From NCBI RefSeq assembly GCF_037038585.1, contig NC_092523.1, forward strand, positions 46,827,501-46,891,500: 64,000 nucleotides of DNA. Direction: 5' to 3'. Of this stretch, positions 51,001 to 61,475 are shown in pieces (the stretch's first letter is position 1; every line of letters begins with the position of its first letter). Below the pieces are notes generated by a model. The model did not search any database, was not told the DNA's origin, and saw only the letters and a program-made list of their open reading frames with translations. Origin of the DNA: Patagioenas fasciata (Eukaryota > Chordata > Aves > Columbiformes > Columbidae). The position numbers and the translations under genes were made by a program.

Positions 51001-54000
51001 GTGACACGAAACAGAGGGAGGAATCCCGAATTGCATGGGGAGAAGACCTGCTGAGGCCTCAACAGGCAGGAGCCACCAGGGAAGAGACAAAGGTTCCCTG
51101 GGAGCTGTCAGGAGGTCCTTTTTGAACCAAGCAGAAGAGAAACGTCCCTGTTAAGATGGTTGATTAGATGATGTCATGGTAGGGCAAGGTCGCTGACCCC
51201 ATCACTGGAAATAATTAGGAGGGGATGTGCACTTGGAGGACAGCAGATTGGGCCTGCAAGCTCCCCATCAAGCAGTGGACAGTGCAGGACACCTTCACCA
51301 CCCAGGAGACACCACCTGCCCAGTCTTTCCCTGGCACGGGGAAGGCTGACACCTTAGGAAGGCATGGATTTAGGGCTATCACAAACAGCAAGTGACTTTT
51401 GTCAGAAAACTGCTGTATATATTGTGTCTCAATGTGTACAAACACTCAAGGCTGGGAGGAGGCAACAGCAGCTGTCTGCACACTTGAACATATAAGATGC
51501 TCTGACTCTCAATCTGACTAATGACCCACCCCACAATTAGTTGCTCTTATTAAGGGCACATCCCAGCTGACTGTGCAACACACCACCATGTGAAATCAAA
51601 GAGTCCACAGGGGAAAGGAAAGAAAAAAAGAACAGAACATAGGTGACAGAATACCAAGCTAAAGTGAAACTGACCTAGTATTGCCATTCTTAAGGGTTTA
51701 TTCTGATATTTCAAGAAGCATTTTCAACACAGCTTGTGCCAAGCCAGATTAAAATAACACAACTTGGTTTCAGCTTTGTTCATCTTTTTCAGCTGGAACA
51801 CTTTCAAGCTACAAATGTGTAACATTATTAAGTAGCAAAGGACATATGTCTATAAACCATGGTACCATTATTGTCAATGTTTATAGAACTACTCAAAACA
51901 ATATAACTTCACCATTCACTCACAGATGTAAATATTAATTCTAAGCTGACCCTAACAGACTTTCTGTTACGATTTTATTTACGGGAACTAAACAAACCTT
52001 GTTTGCCCTGAAACCTTATGGGGAAAAAATATTACACAAGTAAACCAGAGAATTACATTCTCACCTTTTTTTCCAAGCATGACTCTAAGTTTTCCCTGCA
52101 GGGGGTCAATCAAGCCAGCTATATCTTGTCTGGGAACATGGGTTATAAGATACTCGCTTCCCTCAAAACTAGCAGAGTTTCCATCAGACCAAAATACCAA
52201 GCATCAATTTGGATCCCAAGGTCAGATCTGCTAGCTAGGTTCAATTCTCAGTCAAGTTTGAGCCTGCACCACGTTTGTATCACATACAAACAGTACAATA
52301 GTATCTGAATAAAGGTGCCAAATAAACCAGGCAAGCAAGCTTTCTGTCTAGCAAAGCTGCTGCTCTAGTGCATCACAATCTCTCAAGAAGGAAATTAAGA
52401 TAATAAGTTAGGAGAAAAGCACAACAATTCTCTTTTTCTGGTACTCAGTGTCACGACTCCCTTGCTGTAGTATAAATTTCATGCTTGAACACCCCCACCA
52501 ACTCACACAGAAGTGCCACTTTGATCAGGAAAAGGTTTTCTGCCTTGATGAAGCCACAACTTGCTTTGGGGTAGAACAGAGAAGTCAGGCTGGTAAACGT
52601 CCAGCAATTACACCCTTCGTCAGCATGCTGTCACCCTGCCTTACTCATACCCCTTCCCATCTACCACCTCAGCCATGACAGTTCATGGTTTAGCTCACAA
52701 ACTATTTGGGCAGAGTCATTATGGCTAGTAAAGTGCTGAGCCCCAGGGCTTGGGCACAAGTGGCCTGCAGAACTACTGGACTGAACACTACCAAGTAGAG
52801 TTGAAACTTGATTGAACCAAGCTTCAGGTTGGAAAAGTGAGGAAAACTGCTTTTGAGCAGACGGAGGCTGAGATGGACTAGTCACACAGACAATGGAGAG
52901 ATGTGAATATTGAAAATAATTAAAACAAAATAATAAGTAAAGGTATGTAAAAAGCCAAAGTAATAAATAAATGTCAGGTGGTTCTAAAATTTACCTCTGC
53001 CTAGGTTACATGTAAGCATTTGCATGCACTGAGAAAGAGAACAGGTGGGGAAAAAGAGGGTGTTTAAAATGTATTTCAGACATGGGTTTCTTTACAACGC
53101 TATCCAGGTTTACTTTTCTGTGTCATGTTCAGGAAGGTAAAACTGTGAGTTTGTAATTTGAAAGCAGGAAAATGGTAGAGGAAGAAAAAATGGGAGATGA
53201 TGACCCAAAGTTTGAATATATTCCTTGCTGATGAATACATGTTAAGTGACTGTTGTTCCTCGTTTTTCCCGTCATTTCTGAACTTCCTGAAAACTGCAGA
53301 TTTAATACCATCATCAACCATGTCACCAAAACTGCTTCTGGGTCAGCTTCTTCAGAACTGGCCTCAAACATCTGGATGTTTTTATTATTTGGAAACACCA
53401 ACTTCATAGACTGCAAATATATTTTAATTACTAATTATGTGCCTACAAGATTCATTACTTTGTAATTTAACTCAAATCCAATACAGAGACTAATTTGTTG
53501 ATTTTATCATGTCAGATTGCTCTGATTGTTTAATTGTTTTCTTTTAAATCAGGTTTAATAAAATTTTAAATAGAATAGCTTTGGGCAACATGTTCTCTTT
53601 ATTTTAATTAAAAAAAAAAAGTTTTACTACAAATTATTATTTAAAAATAATCTGTCTTGAAAAGTTACATGTCCAGACCTTGAGGCCATTAGACTAGCTA
53701 TCTACCTATAAACCTGACCCTTCCCCTAAAAGCAGTAATTAGTTCTGAAAATGAGTTTCTATACCTGCCTCTCTTTCACACACATTTACAGTTGTTTTCT
53801 CTGTCAAGCCCTGCAGAAGCAGAGAGGTGGTTATTTTGCCCACACATCTACAGAACTACATGACCCCACAGCACGCAGACCCACTCCAATGCTCACCACA
53901 TGTCCACAGCTTGGGTCACCCATTGGGGGAAGCACTACAGCACTCATGGACACAAATGGCCAAAACCTGCCTAAGTAAGTCTGGACTTGGGGAGTGAAAT

Positions 54001-55146
54001 TTGGAGCTAAACCACTCATAATTAGCAACAACCACAAAACTGGCTGTGGCCAGCAATGGCAGTATTTTTACCTCCAGACCACCCTGCCCAGGCAGAGGCA
54101 GCAGTTCTCCTTTCTTCCCTCCTGCAGCACCTGTGCCCAACCCAGAGCCCAAAGCCCTTGGTGCAAGCACTCTGTCTTTCTGTATGGCCCACACGAAAGG
54201 CACCCGCTCTCTGCTCGAGGTGCTAGCTGCTACCAGGCTGCACATTAACAGCTGCTGGGAAGAAAAGAAACATATAATGCATTATAGCTTTTTAAATAAA
54301 ATATACCAGGAACATCAAGAACCATGCAATTGTAGTCCTCTAGGGCATGGTCTGTGCTATCTTTACTTGTCATCCAGCACTTAGATTTGATAGATAATAA
54401 ATGGAGCGGTAATTTCAAACAGACATTCTGCATGAGCAAAAATGCCCACCATGACAAAAACTGTGGCCAGATATAGAGGTATGTCAGATAAATTTGAAGG
54501 ATCATAACTTGCTAAAGCACTAGCATGCAAAGAAATCTATGTTTGTATGAATATGTATGTGTGTGTGCATAATACAGCATTCAAGCACCCATATTTACCA
54601 TTCAACATAAACCAAGGAAAGTACAATGCAACGTTAAAAAACAGAGCCTTGGAATATTATTTAATAATGTTCCAGTGCAAAACATTCCAAATTGGAAAAA
54701 CTAGCCTGAAAATTTTAAGATACTAATCACAGGGAAACTGTTGAGGGAATAACCACTACAATAAAAATTTAAAACGCTAGAAAACTTGTGACAAGGTTCT
54801 GTTTCCGTTTGAAAGTAATCAGCCCCAGTTTCATCTTTCCGCTCCGTGACACCAAACCCTGATTAAAGGTGGTCTAGAGTTTCAGTCCCTGAACGCGGCG
54901 TTTCTGGAGCAAAACAGCAGCGGGCGATGGAAGGGCGATGGAAGATCCGCACCCGGTGTCCCCGGGCAAAGAAAAAACCGACGCGGTGTGCACAGGCGCC
55001 ACCAAGAGGTTCTTCTTCCGCAGCTCAAGGATGACTTTTCCCCCGGAGCAGCACCCTGTCCTGCTCAGGCACCCTGTGGGAATGAGCCCCTCGCTCACAC
55101 CAGGCGTTTGCTGCTGCGTTTTCAATGAGCATTGCAAATGGAAATG
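48041..55146. other. Intergenic, no gene recognised
   Basis: This non-coding, mostly AT-rich stretch has a 21-bp tandem repeat at 49462-49524 and AT-rich low complexity around 53530-53660. Short GC-richer patches lie near 51000-51350 and 54080-54240. Open frames are 112 codons or shorter and unrecognised. I see no further transposon. Confidence 0.6.
49462..49524. repeat. Tandem repeat, 21-bp unit, about three copies
   Basis: Units 49462-49482 and 49483-49503 share TAGTAATGCTACA and TAGGTC and differ at two bases. A third, more diverged unit (49504-49524) keeps TGCTACAACT and ends TAGGTC. Confidence 0.8.
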
Positions 55147-55270
55147 TATAAATAAATAAATAAATACATAAATAAATAAATGGATGAATGAATGAATGAA
55201 TGAATGAAGAATAAATAAATAGATAAATAAATAAATAAATGGATAGATAGATAGATAGATAGATAGATAA
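55147..55270. repeat. Compound tetranucleotide microsatellite
   Basis: Successive blocks of AATA, GAAT (55184-55208), AATA again, and GATA (55241-55270) make a compound array of about 124 bases. The 228-codon minus-strand frame over it (54874-55560) gives a repetitive Tyr/Leu/Ile/Phe/Ser peptide and is spurious. Length is likely polymorphic. Confidence 0.95.
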
Positions 55271-56889
55271 TTTAATGAAGGTTCCTTTCCAAAAAGAGAG
55301 GAAAAGATACATCTACAGCACATGCAGTTTTTGACAACAGAGCTTTCGTATGTTGTGGTAACAGAAAACAAGACTGTTGCCCAGTCCTGGGTCTGGAAAA
55401 TGTTAAATTCCACCTTATCAGCCACCAAAACAGAGTTGGGAGGAATCTGTTGCTGAGCTGCCTCCCTTGAAAACCTGTGCAATTCTATTTTTTTCCTACC
55501 AAATGCAATTGTAAGATTCAAATAGCAGTAATATTTTGGTAGTGTGATGCTGGAGCTCATTTTTAAAGATAAGCAGACACTTTCATCAGATTTTTTTCAC
55601 CATGGGGAGAAAGTCAGTTTTGTCCTCACCTCTGCCATTTTATGGGCCAAAGACAGTAAGCTAAAAAGCCACATCTTCATTCCAGCAGTAGCTGGTGGTG
55701 AGGCTGGGCACCCTTCAGTGGTGAAAGCAGTACCCATTCGCCTGGTAAAGGTGGGTGCTTTGGGCTGGTGAAGGCTTGGCTACCCTCTAGGGGTGCGTGC
55801 CTCCCTCTGTGGTCACTGTTGGTCTCCAATCTGCCACCATGGCAAACCAACTTGTAAGGTGCCCAGGGGCCAAAAGCTCAGGATTTTCTCCAGGAAGGGG
55901 AGGGAGATGGCAGCACAGCCTTGAACCAAGCCTCCCAGGTAAGTGTGCAGGCACCACAGTGTGGGCTCAGCTGGCTAAGGCTGCAAGCCACCTAGCTAAA
56001 CTTTGAACTAGCAGCATGTGTTGGACTAGATGGTCTCCTGAGGTCTCCTCCAGCAACAGTTATCCTATGATAAAAGGTGATGCTGCCTGTGGGATGGTGA
56101 CAAAGGAACATGGGGCTCAGGTTGGGGAAGCCATCAGCCTTCACCTCAAGCTCATTACATCAGCAAAGCACCTCAATGAGTCATAGAGCTGGGGGGTGGA
56201 GGAGGGTGTGTGAAGAAGTGACCACATACAGTACATAGCCAGGTAAGGGACTGAGTGACCTCAAGACAGCAGATTTGGAAAAATATGCAACAGACAGATT
56301 AACAAATTGATAGTATTTATTGCTGCCTGCATTAAAGCAAGTCTTGCCCACTCTTTAGCAAGTATCAATGTATCTTCCATTTTCCACTGTGCCTCCAGGA
56401 CTAGCCAGGAAAAGGTAAAGGAAAATCTGTGTTCACACCAAGACTTGAGAGCAAGAGGAAGAAGCACCATGGTTTCAATACAGATGGCACAGACCAGGCA
56501 CACTCTTTAGAAAACAATGCTACTCTTAACTCCTTGCAAGCACCAAAGACTCAGGTCATTTTCCCCACAGTTCATTCATCTTCAGCCCCATCCATCAGGT
56601 AACTTTTACTGAGGTTTTTGGGGGACACAGGGAAGAGAACTGGGATTGGGGTCTTTTTTCTAGTCAGCTCATTCTCATACCTCACTCCCAAGATTCAAGG
56701 TGATTTAAACACTAAAGGATTAAAGATGTTTTAATAGCTTATATTACCTTAAGCATCTAAGGTGGCTTAAAAACTTATGTTACTTTCGCGTGTTTAAAGC
56801 AGCTTAACCGTCCATGCCACTCAGTGAATTTACAGGAGCTCAAAAGCCTATGCTCCCCTACAAACAATAAAAATGTACTCTAAAACATC
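55271..56889. other. Intergenic, no gene recognised
   Basis: This non-coding stretch between the compound microsatellite and the first CpG island holds the candidate SINE relic at 55961-56075. Open frames are 80 codons or shorter. Around 56700-56830 are several spaced TTAA-containing AT-rich motifs (GATTTAAAC, TTTAAAG, CTTAACC) without clear meaning. Confidence 0.6.
55961..56075 (+). mobile_element. Possible tRNA-derived SINE relic with CR1-type tail
   Basis: The head GGGCTCAGCTGGCTAAGG resembles a tRNA 5' half and A box. About 33 bases later CTTTGAACTAGC could be a decayed B box. The rest is a CR1-type 3' end: TTGGACTAGATGGTCTCCTG, AGGTCTCCTCCAGCAAC and a decayed TATCCTATGATA terminus. tRNA heads joined to CR1 3' ends are the architecture of known bird SINEs such as TguSINE1. 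The CR1-type tail is fairly secure; the tRNA head is tentative. A plain short CR1 fragment is the alternative. Confidence 0.4.
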
Positions 56890-57480
56890 ATTGCATTTTA
56901 AGTGTGCCGTCCTGCTTGGCTTCCCCCAGGTCGCCCAGGGCTTTACCCGGGAGGGTATCCTAAACCCTCCAGCCCCCCCGCTCTTCCGGTTGGGGATCTT
57001 AGAGCCCTCACCTGGCGGCTGCGAGCTCCGGGGAGAGCGGGCCCTTCCCCGAAGGCACCACCCCTGCCCCCCAGGCCCCGGCCCTGCCTTCCCGGGCTCC
57101 TTTCCGCCGGCCCGCAGCGGGCAGCCGCGCCTTCGCTTAAAGGGCCGGGCCGGGGCAGCGGCGGCTGTTCGGGGCTGCCCGCCGGGGGGGGGTCCGGGGG
57201 TTGAAACCGCCAACCGCCGTGAAGAGCTCATTAGTTTCATACCCGATTAAGCGTGAAACCGCGGCTGTTTATTGGCCTGAGCGCTTGCAGCGAGATAACC
57301 CCCACCCCCGACAGTCCCCGACGGGGAGACACCCGCCGCCCCCACCCCCCGGGGATGCTCCCGGGTTGTGCAGTGCCCCACTACCCCCGGCCCCGACGTG
57401 TGCCCTGACAGCCGGGAGAAAGCAAGGGCTCCCGGGGCAGCCTGAAACACAACCCCGCTCCCCAAGGGCTGCCCAGACGC
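56890..57480. promoter_or_regulatory. CpG-rich island upstream of SFRP2
   Basis: This GC-rich, CpG-dense block of about 590 bp sits some 3 kb 5' of the SFRP2 promoter, separated from the promoter island by ordinary DNA. Inside it at 57220-57300 is an AT-richer core with GAGCTCATTAGTTTCAT, CCCGATTAAGCG, an inverted CCAAT box (ATTGG, 57271-57275) and GATAACC. It also has G9 TCC G5 at 57184-57200. Long open frames on both strands here come from GC composition. It could be an alternative or antisense promoter, or a CpG-rich developmental enhancer. Confidence 0.6.
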
Positions 57481-59339
57481 ACCTTTCACCACCAGCTGCA
57501 TCCCCCCCAGAAAGTGATGCAAGGAAAGAGAGGCCACCCTAGGAAGGCAGGGCTGCAAGGTCTCCCTGCCCTCAGCAGCCACCCAACACTGCAGGGACAC
57601 TTGCATCCCCTACAGAGACAGCCCCACGGGTGTCTCCTTCTCTACCCCATTACCTCTTGAACACACTGGCATGGACACCCAAAGTTGCTCTTCCTTCTTA
57701 AGCTTTGCTAGACTTGGAGCATTTAGCATAGAAATCATCTGGACCCTGTGAATGCAGCAGCCACTTCACACATCTCACACCCAGCCCACATTTGTGTATG
57801 GGCCCCACTAAACCACAACTGCTGCAAACGGCATGCAGATCCACAGGCTGGGAAAGCCATACCCGAGTTTGCAGCAAGGAGCACCGGTGGCAACCTCCTG
57901 CTCTGGCGTTTTCCCCTGCAAGGGATCAGAGTGAGGGCAGCCATGATTGCTTGGGGCTGCAGGCTTGGGCTGGTTTTGTTTACATGATCTCAGATAGTTT
58001 CAAATTTATAGTAAATTAGTTTGCCAAGGGTGATTAAAAATGGAAATAGTAACATCTCGTAAAGCCTCATTTCAAATCAAGGCTTAATCCAGGAAAAACA
58101 GTGTGTTTTTCCTCCTTCTTTCCTGTGGGCTGGAAACAAACAAGCAAACATTTCTGGTGAGAAAAATTACCAGATTCCTGTTGGAAATGTCTCGCTCTCT
58201 GCCACAGAAAATGGTTATTATCTGTAGTCTAAACAGAGTCTCTTCAGATTTGGGTCCTTGCTTCCACACAGCCCAGCCAGCTGGGTCTGTGGAAAGCAGT
58301 GTACGGGGCTACTGGGAACTTATGGAGCAGGAAAATTCTGATCATGCCAAGATCCACCTGAAGGGATGTCCATTACTCAAAAAAAAAAAAAAGAGAAAAA
58401 CAAACCACAAACTCACCAGTTTTACAAAGATGTGGTGAATAGCCATTCAGGCTAAGGGCAAACGTGCTAGTAGGTCCCCTTCCGCTGAAGACAAGTTTGG
58501 GGACAGAGGCCAGTGGGACCAGCACTGCGAGCTGGAAATGACATCTGCGAGTGGCAACAGCTACAGCCTCTGGCAGTCCTCAGCATTTGGCAAAACAGGC
58601 TTAAAATGGGCACCATAAGTCATTAGCGAGGCTCAGTGCCATGCAAGCCAACTGAGGCCAAGAGCTTACAGATTTACGGTTTAAAGTTGAGCATAGATAA
58701 TAAATGACAAGAATATATGGATCTGTAAGAAATAAACTACTTTTAAGCCTTTCCACAAGTGATATTAGACATTGAGGACATTTATTTTCCAGGTATGAAA
58801 CAAAGTAACAGATAAACTGGCCTACAGGGAGATAACATCCATCAGCATGGCTGCTGGAAAGGATCTTGAAACCTCCTCTGAAGGAGCTGGCACTGGCTTC
58901 AGTGCATGACGGCAGCCCGCCTGGGGCACCACCACAGCCACTCCAGCACAGCAGTCCCCTGACTTCCCTGGGGAGATGCTGCAGGTCCCGTCTCTTTCCT
59001 ATGCCACAAGCAGCGATCTGGACCTCTGGACATAACAGGGATCCTGTGATTTATAGAAGTCATCATGGCTAAGGCTAGCTTCTCATAAAAAAATCTCTAT
59101 AAGGAGATACACTCAGTAGCTGATTAATGAATGTGGTTTACCACAAAATTACACTACACAGGCCTACTCTTTTCAATACTAATCCCATAAATAATATTAC
59201 TAAAAATCCAAGAAATATCCAGCTTGCACTGAAGCTGCATTGTGATCCCAGTGCCTTGCCTGTTGTCTTCTCCTTTGTGGTAAATCAACACAAACATAAT
59301 TCTTTAAGGGAGTTTCTAGGTGAAAACAGGAGTGAAGGG
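57481..59339. other. Intergenic between the two islands, no gene recognised
   Basis: This non-coding stretch has an A15 run at 58379-58393. A segment at 57985-58095 contains ATTTATAGTAAATTAG, AAATCAAGG and CTTAATCC (a bicoid/PITX-like core) and looks like possible regulatory DNA. No exon is recognisable. Confidence 0.5.
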
Positions 59340-59476
59340 AAAGGGATGCGCCTGTGCTGCACCGAGCCAGACTCGCGCTTTTAGCCTCAGAATAAACGTG
59401 CCAGGGGAAGGTACTTCAAAAGCACTTGGATGCTTCCACCTGGGGAAAATCCCCTTTGGCAGTCGGGGATAATCCA

Positions 59477-59533
59477 GGGGCTGCAGCCCCGGGGTGCACT
59501 GTAGCCCCTCACTACTCCCGGGGCTGCAGCCCC
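59477..59533. repeat. Triple GC palindrome
   Basis: GGGGCTGCAGCCCC is a perfect 14-bp palindrome and occurs at 59477-59490 and 59520-59533. Between them GGGGTGCACTGTAGCCCC (59491-59508) is a related, imperfect palindrome. Together they form a row of three similar inverted repeats about 530-590 bp upstream of the presumed SFRP2 start site. Confidence 0.85.
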
Positions 59534-59974
59534 CGACGCCTGGGTGCTGCCGAGCTGGAGGGGGGCAGGAGAACCGGCAGCCCCTAGCCGCTGCCTCCGG
59601 CTCCAGCGCCAGGCCGAGCTGTGCCAGCATCGCATGGAAGGGGCGGAGGTGCCAGACACCCCCCGGGGGTTGAGGGAGCAGACAGCCTCGCCCCCTGCTT
59701 GGAGAACGGGCCCTTTAAGCTGGCAGCGAAAGCACCAAACGTGGGCAGGGGGATCCGGGGGCAGAGAGGCGTCCCGCCGCCTGGCAGTAGCTGTGTTGGC
59801 GGCAAAGCTCACCTCCAGCTACCCCCGGCCCCAGAGCTGCCCCTCGAGCTTTCGTGGCTCTTTGTTCGCGGGGATCTTTTCCCCCTTTCCCATGCTCGCA
59901 CGGTAACGTTTCTTGCAAGCATTTCCTGCCAAAAGACAATCCCCCTTAGCAAAAGCAGACCGAGAAAGTAGTGA

Positions 59975-60047
59975 CCAATCCTTTCTGGATGGCTGTCACC
60001 AGGCTCCTCCCAGCCCCCGCTCCCCCTGCCATTTGCATACAAAAAAA
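59975..60047 (+). promoter_or_regulatory. Probable SFRP2 core promoter
   Basis: A CCAAT box (59975-59979, context GTGACCAATCC) is followed 51 bases later by an ATTTGCAT octamer (60031-60038), which runs into the A/T-rich TATA-like CATACAAAAAAAT (60036-60048). The AT-rich box stands out sharply in GC-rich surroundings. It would place transcription start near 60066, giving a 5' UTR of about 170 nt. TATA identity is imperfect, so the exact start is inferred. The octamer is a possible POU-factor site. Confidence 0.5.
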
Positions 60048-60065
60048 TCCAGAAAACTCCCGTTT

Positions 60066-60235
60066 GCCCCCGCATCTTGCTCAGACCTTCCGTCCCCGAC
60101 TGGCAGGCAGGAGCCCGGGCTGGGGGACGCTGCCTGCGGCTGAGGGCAGCGGCGCGCCACCCGCTCCGCGCCCCGCCACCCCGGCCCCCCAAGCTTTTCG
60201 CCAACCCCCCACCACCACTTCCTCCGCGCCCCAAA
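60066..60235 (+). other. SFRP2 5' UTR (inferred)
   Basis: This segment lies between the TATA-like box and the initiator ATG. It is GC-rich with long C runs and contains no upstream ATG, so the first AUG is the SFRP2 start codon. The 5' end is inferred from promoter spacing only. Confidence 0.45.
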
Positions 60236-60728
60236 ATGCAGCGCTGCCTCTGCGCCCTGCTCCTGCTGGCGTCCCAGTGCATGGCCTCGGCCGCCGGGCT
60301 CTTCCCCTTCGGGGAGCCCGACTTCTCCTACAAGCGCTCCAACTGCAAGCCCATCCCCGCCCCGATGCTGCTGTGCCGGGGCATCGAGTACCAGAGCATG
60401 CGGCTGCCCAACCTGCTGGGGCATGAGACGGTGCAGGAGGTGCTGGAGCAGGCCTCCACCTGGATCCCGCTGGTGCAGAAGCAGTGCCACCCGGACACCA
60501 GGAAGTTTCTCTGCTCCCTCTTCGCCCCCGTCTGCATCGACGACCTGGACGAGATCATCCAGCCCTGCCACTCGCTCTGCGAGGAGGTGAAGGAGAGCTG
60601 CGCCCCGGTGATGTCCGCCTTCGGCTTCCCCTGGCCCGACATGCTGGACTGCAGCCGCTTCCCCAAGGACAACGACCTCTGCATCCCGCTGGCCAGTAGC
60701 GACCACATCCTCCCGGTCACCAGGGAAG
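60236..60728 (+). CDS. SFRP2: SFRP2 exon 1: signal peptide and Frizzled domain
   Basis: Secreted frizzled-related protein 2 binds Wnt ligands outside the cell and modulates Wnt/beta-catenin signalling; the family is also reported to affect BMP1/tolloid activity. Exon 1 encodes residues 1-164. A signal peptide (about residues 1-20: MQRC, then a Leu-rich core, then ASAAG) is followed by FSYKRSNCKPIP. All ten cysteines of the Frizzled cysteine-rich domain are present, from C37 to C149 (C37, C47, then KQC, KFLC, APVC, QPC, HSLC, KESC, MLDC and NDLC). The phrases LPNLLGHET and SAFGFPWPDML are typical of SFRP2 rather than SFRP1 or SFRP5. The start has A at -3 and is the first ATG. The exon ends in phase 1 at the donor GAAG|GTAAGA. 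The complete protein is 292 residues, against 295 in human. I see no N-x-S/T glycosylation sequon. Confidence 0.97.
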
Positions 60729-61394
60729 GTAAGAGGGAGCTCGCCAGGCTGGCCCCGGGCCGGCAGCATCTACCCCCCGATGAATTGCCCCGACACAGGG
60801 GTCCCTCCCCAGCCTTCTCCAGGGGAGCGGAGGCCTCTCCCGCCCGTTAGAACACGCCTCGATGCTCCGAAAGGGGGATCGCAGATGAAACTCAAAGAGT
60901 CTTTCCCGAGGGGACCGGGGAAACCGCAGGCACCGTCGGGGAATTGGTACCGGCTCGCAGCCCCCGGCCTTTGCCCGTCCCCCAGGAAAAGGTCCGGAAG
61001 CCCGGACTCGAGCCGCGGGGCTCCGAGAGGGACATCCTCCCTCTGCAGAGATCATCGCTGAAGCGCGGGGTTGGGGTGTTTTGTGTCATGTCCCCTCACT
61101 TTACTCTTTCCATCGTAAAAAAAAAAAAAAAAAAACACACAAAAAAACCCCACCCAAACCAAACTTTTGGTTTAGGTGTGACTTCACATCACATCGTGCC
61201 CCCCTGCAGCGGGTCCGCAGCAAGGTAAGGCACGTCAAAGTGCTCGAATAGCGCCGGGGCTGGGAGGGGAAGCAAGGCGCAGGGGCAGCCCCTCCATCGA
61301 GGGTTGGGAAACCGGTGTCTTCCGAAGGGGTCCCAACGCCACCTGCTGTTCCTTTCTCCCCGAGCCTGACGGGGACTGTTCCTTGCATTTCCAG
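60729..61394 (+). other. SFRP2: SFRP2 intron 1 (666 bp)
   Basis: The intron has a GTAAGA donor and a TTTCCAG acceptor, phase 1. Its first part continues the CpG island. It contains A19 at 61117-61135 followed by a CACACA/ACCC-rich patch. The SFRP2 frame stays open into the intron until a TAG at 60848-60850. No other gene is seen. Confidence 0.93.
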
Positions 61395-61475
61395 CACCCA
61401 AGGTCTGCGATGCCTGCAAAAACAAAAATGAAGACGATAATGACATCGTGGAAAACCTCTGCAAAAATGACTTTG
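61395..61475 (+). CDS. SFRP2: SFRP2 exon 2: start of netrin-like domain
   Basis: This 81-nt exon is in phase 1 at both ends. It encodes the linker and the start of the netrin-like (NTR) domain, APKVCDACKNKNEDDNDIVE then NLCKNDF. It carries three of the six NTR cysteines (C169, C172 and the one in NLC). The acidic Asp/Asn/Glu stretch is characteristic of SFRP2. Splice sites are CCAG|CACCC and TTTG|GTAAGT. Exon length and phase match the three-exon layout of vertebrate SFRP2. Confidence 0.95.

Larger units (their letters stand above)
59340..61080. promoter_or_regulatory. CpG island over SFRP2 promoter and exon 1
   Basis: This GC- and CpG-rich block of about 1.7 kb spans the 5' flank, 5' UTR, exon 1 and the first part of intron 1 of SFRP2. 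Position over the first exon is typical of a vertebrate developmental gene. Mammalian SFRP2 has a promoter CpG island known to be silenced by methylation in tumours; that is family knowledge. Many antisense and out-of-frame open frames here are composition artefacts. Boundaries are by eye. Confidence 0.8.

Noticed and set aside
54874-55560. 228-codon minus-strand open frame, the longest outside SFRP2
   Set aside because: It runs through the AATA/GATA microsatellite, giving a repetitive Tyr/Leu/Ile/Phe/Ser peptide. No real protein signature.
55961-56015. Functional tRNA gene
   Set aside because: Only A-box-like and weak B-box-like segments exist. There is no foldable acceptor or anticodon stem, and it runs directly into a CR1-type tail.
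56848-57606. Several 100-130 codon frames on both strands in the upstream CpG island
   Set aside because: They are Pro/Gly/Arg-rich frames produced by GC content, overlapping on opposite strands without domains.
60077-60235. In-frame N-terminal extension of SFRP2 upstream of the ATG
   Set aside because: The extension would begin at TTG, lacks an ATG, and would bury the signal peptide. The ATG at 60236 matches the family start.
59996-60769. 257-codon minus-strand frame opposite SFRP2 exon 1
   Set aside because: It is a GC-composition shadow of the SFRP2 coding strand, which has the conserved cysteines and splice sites.
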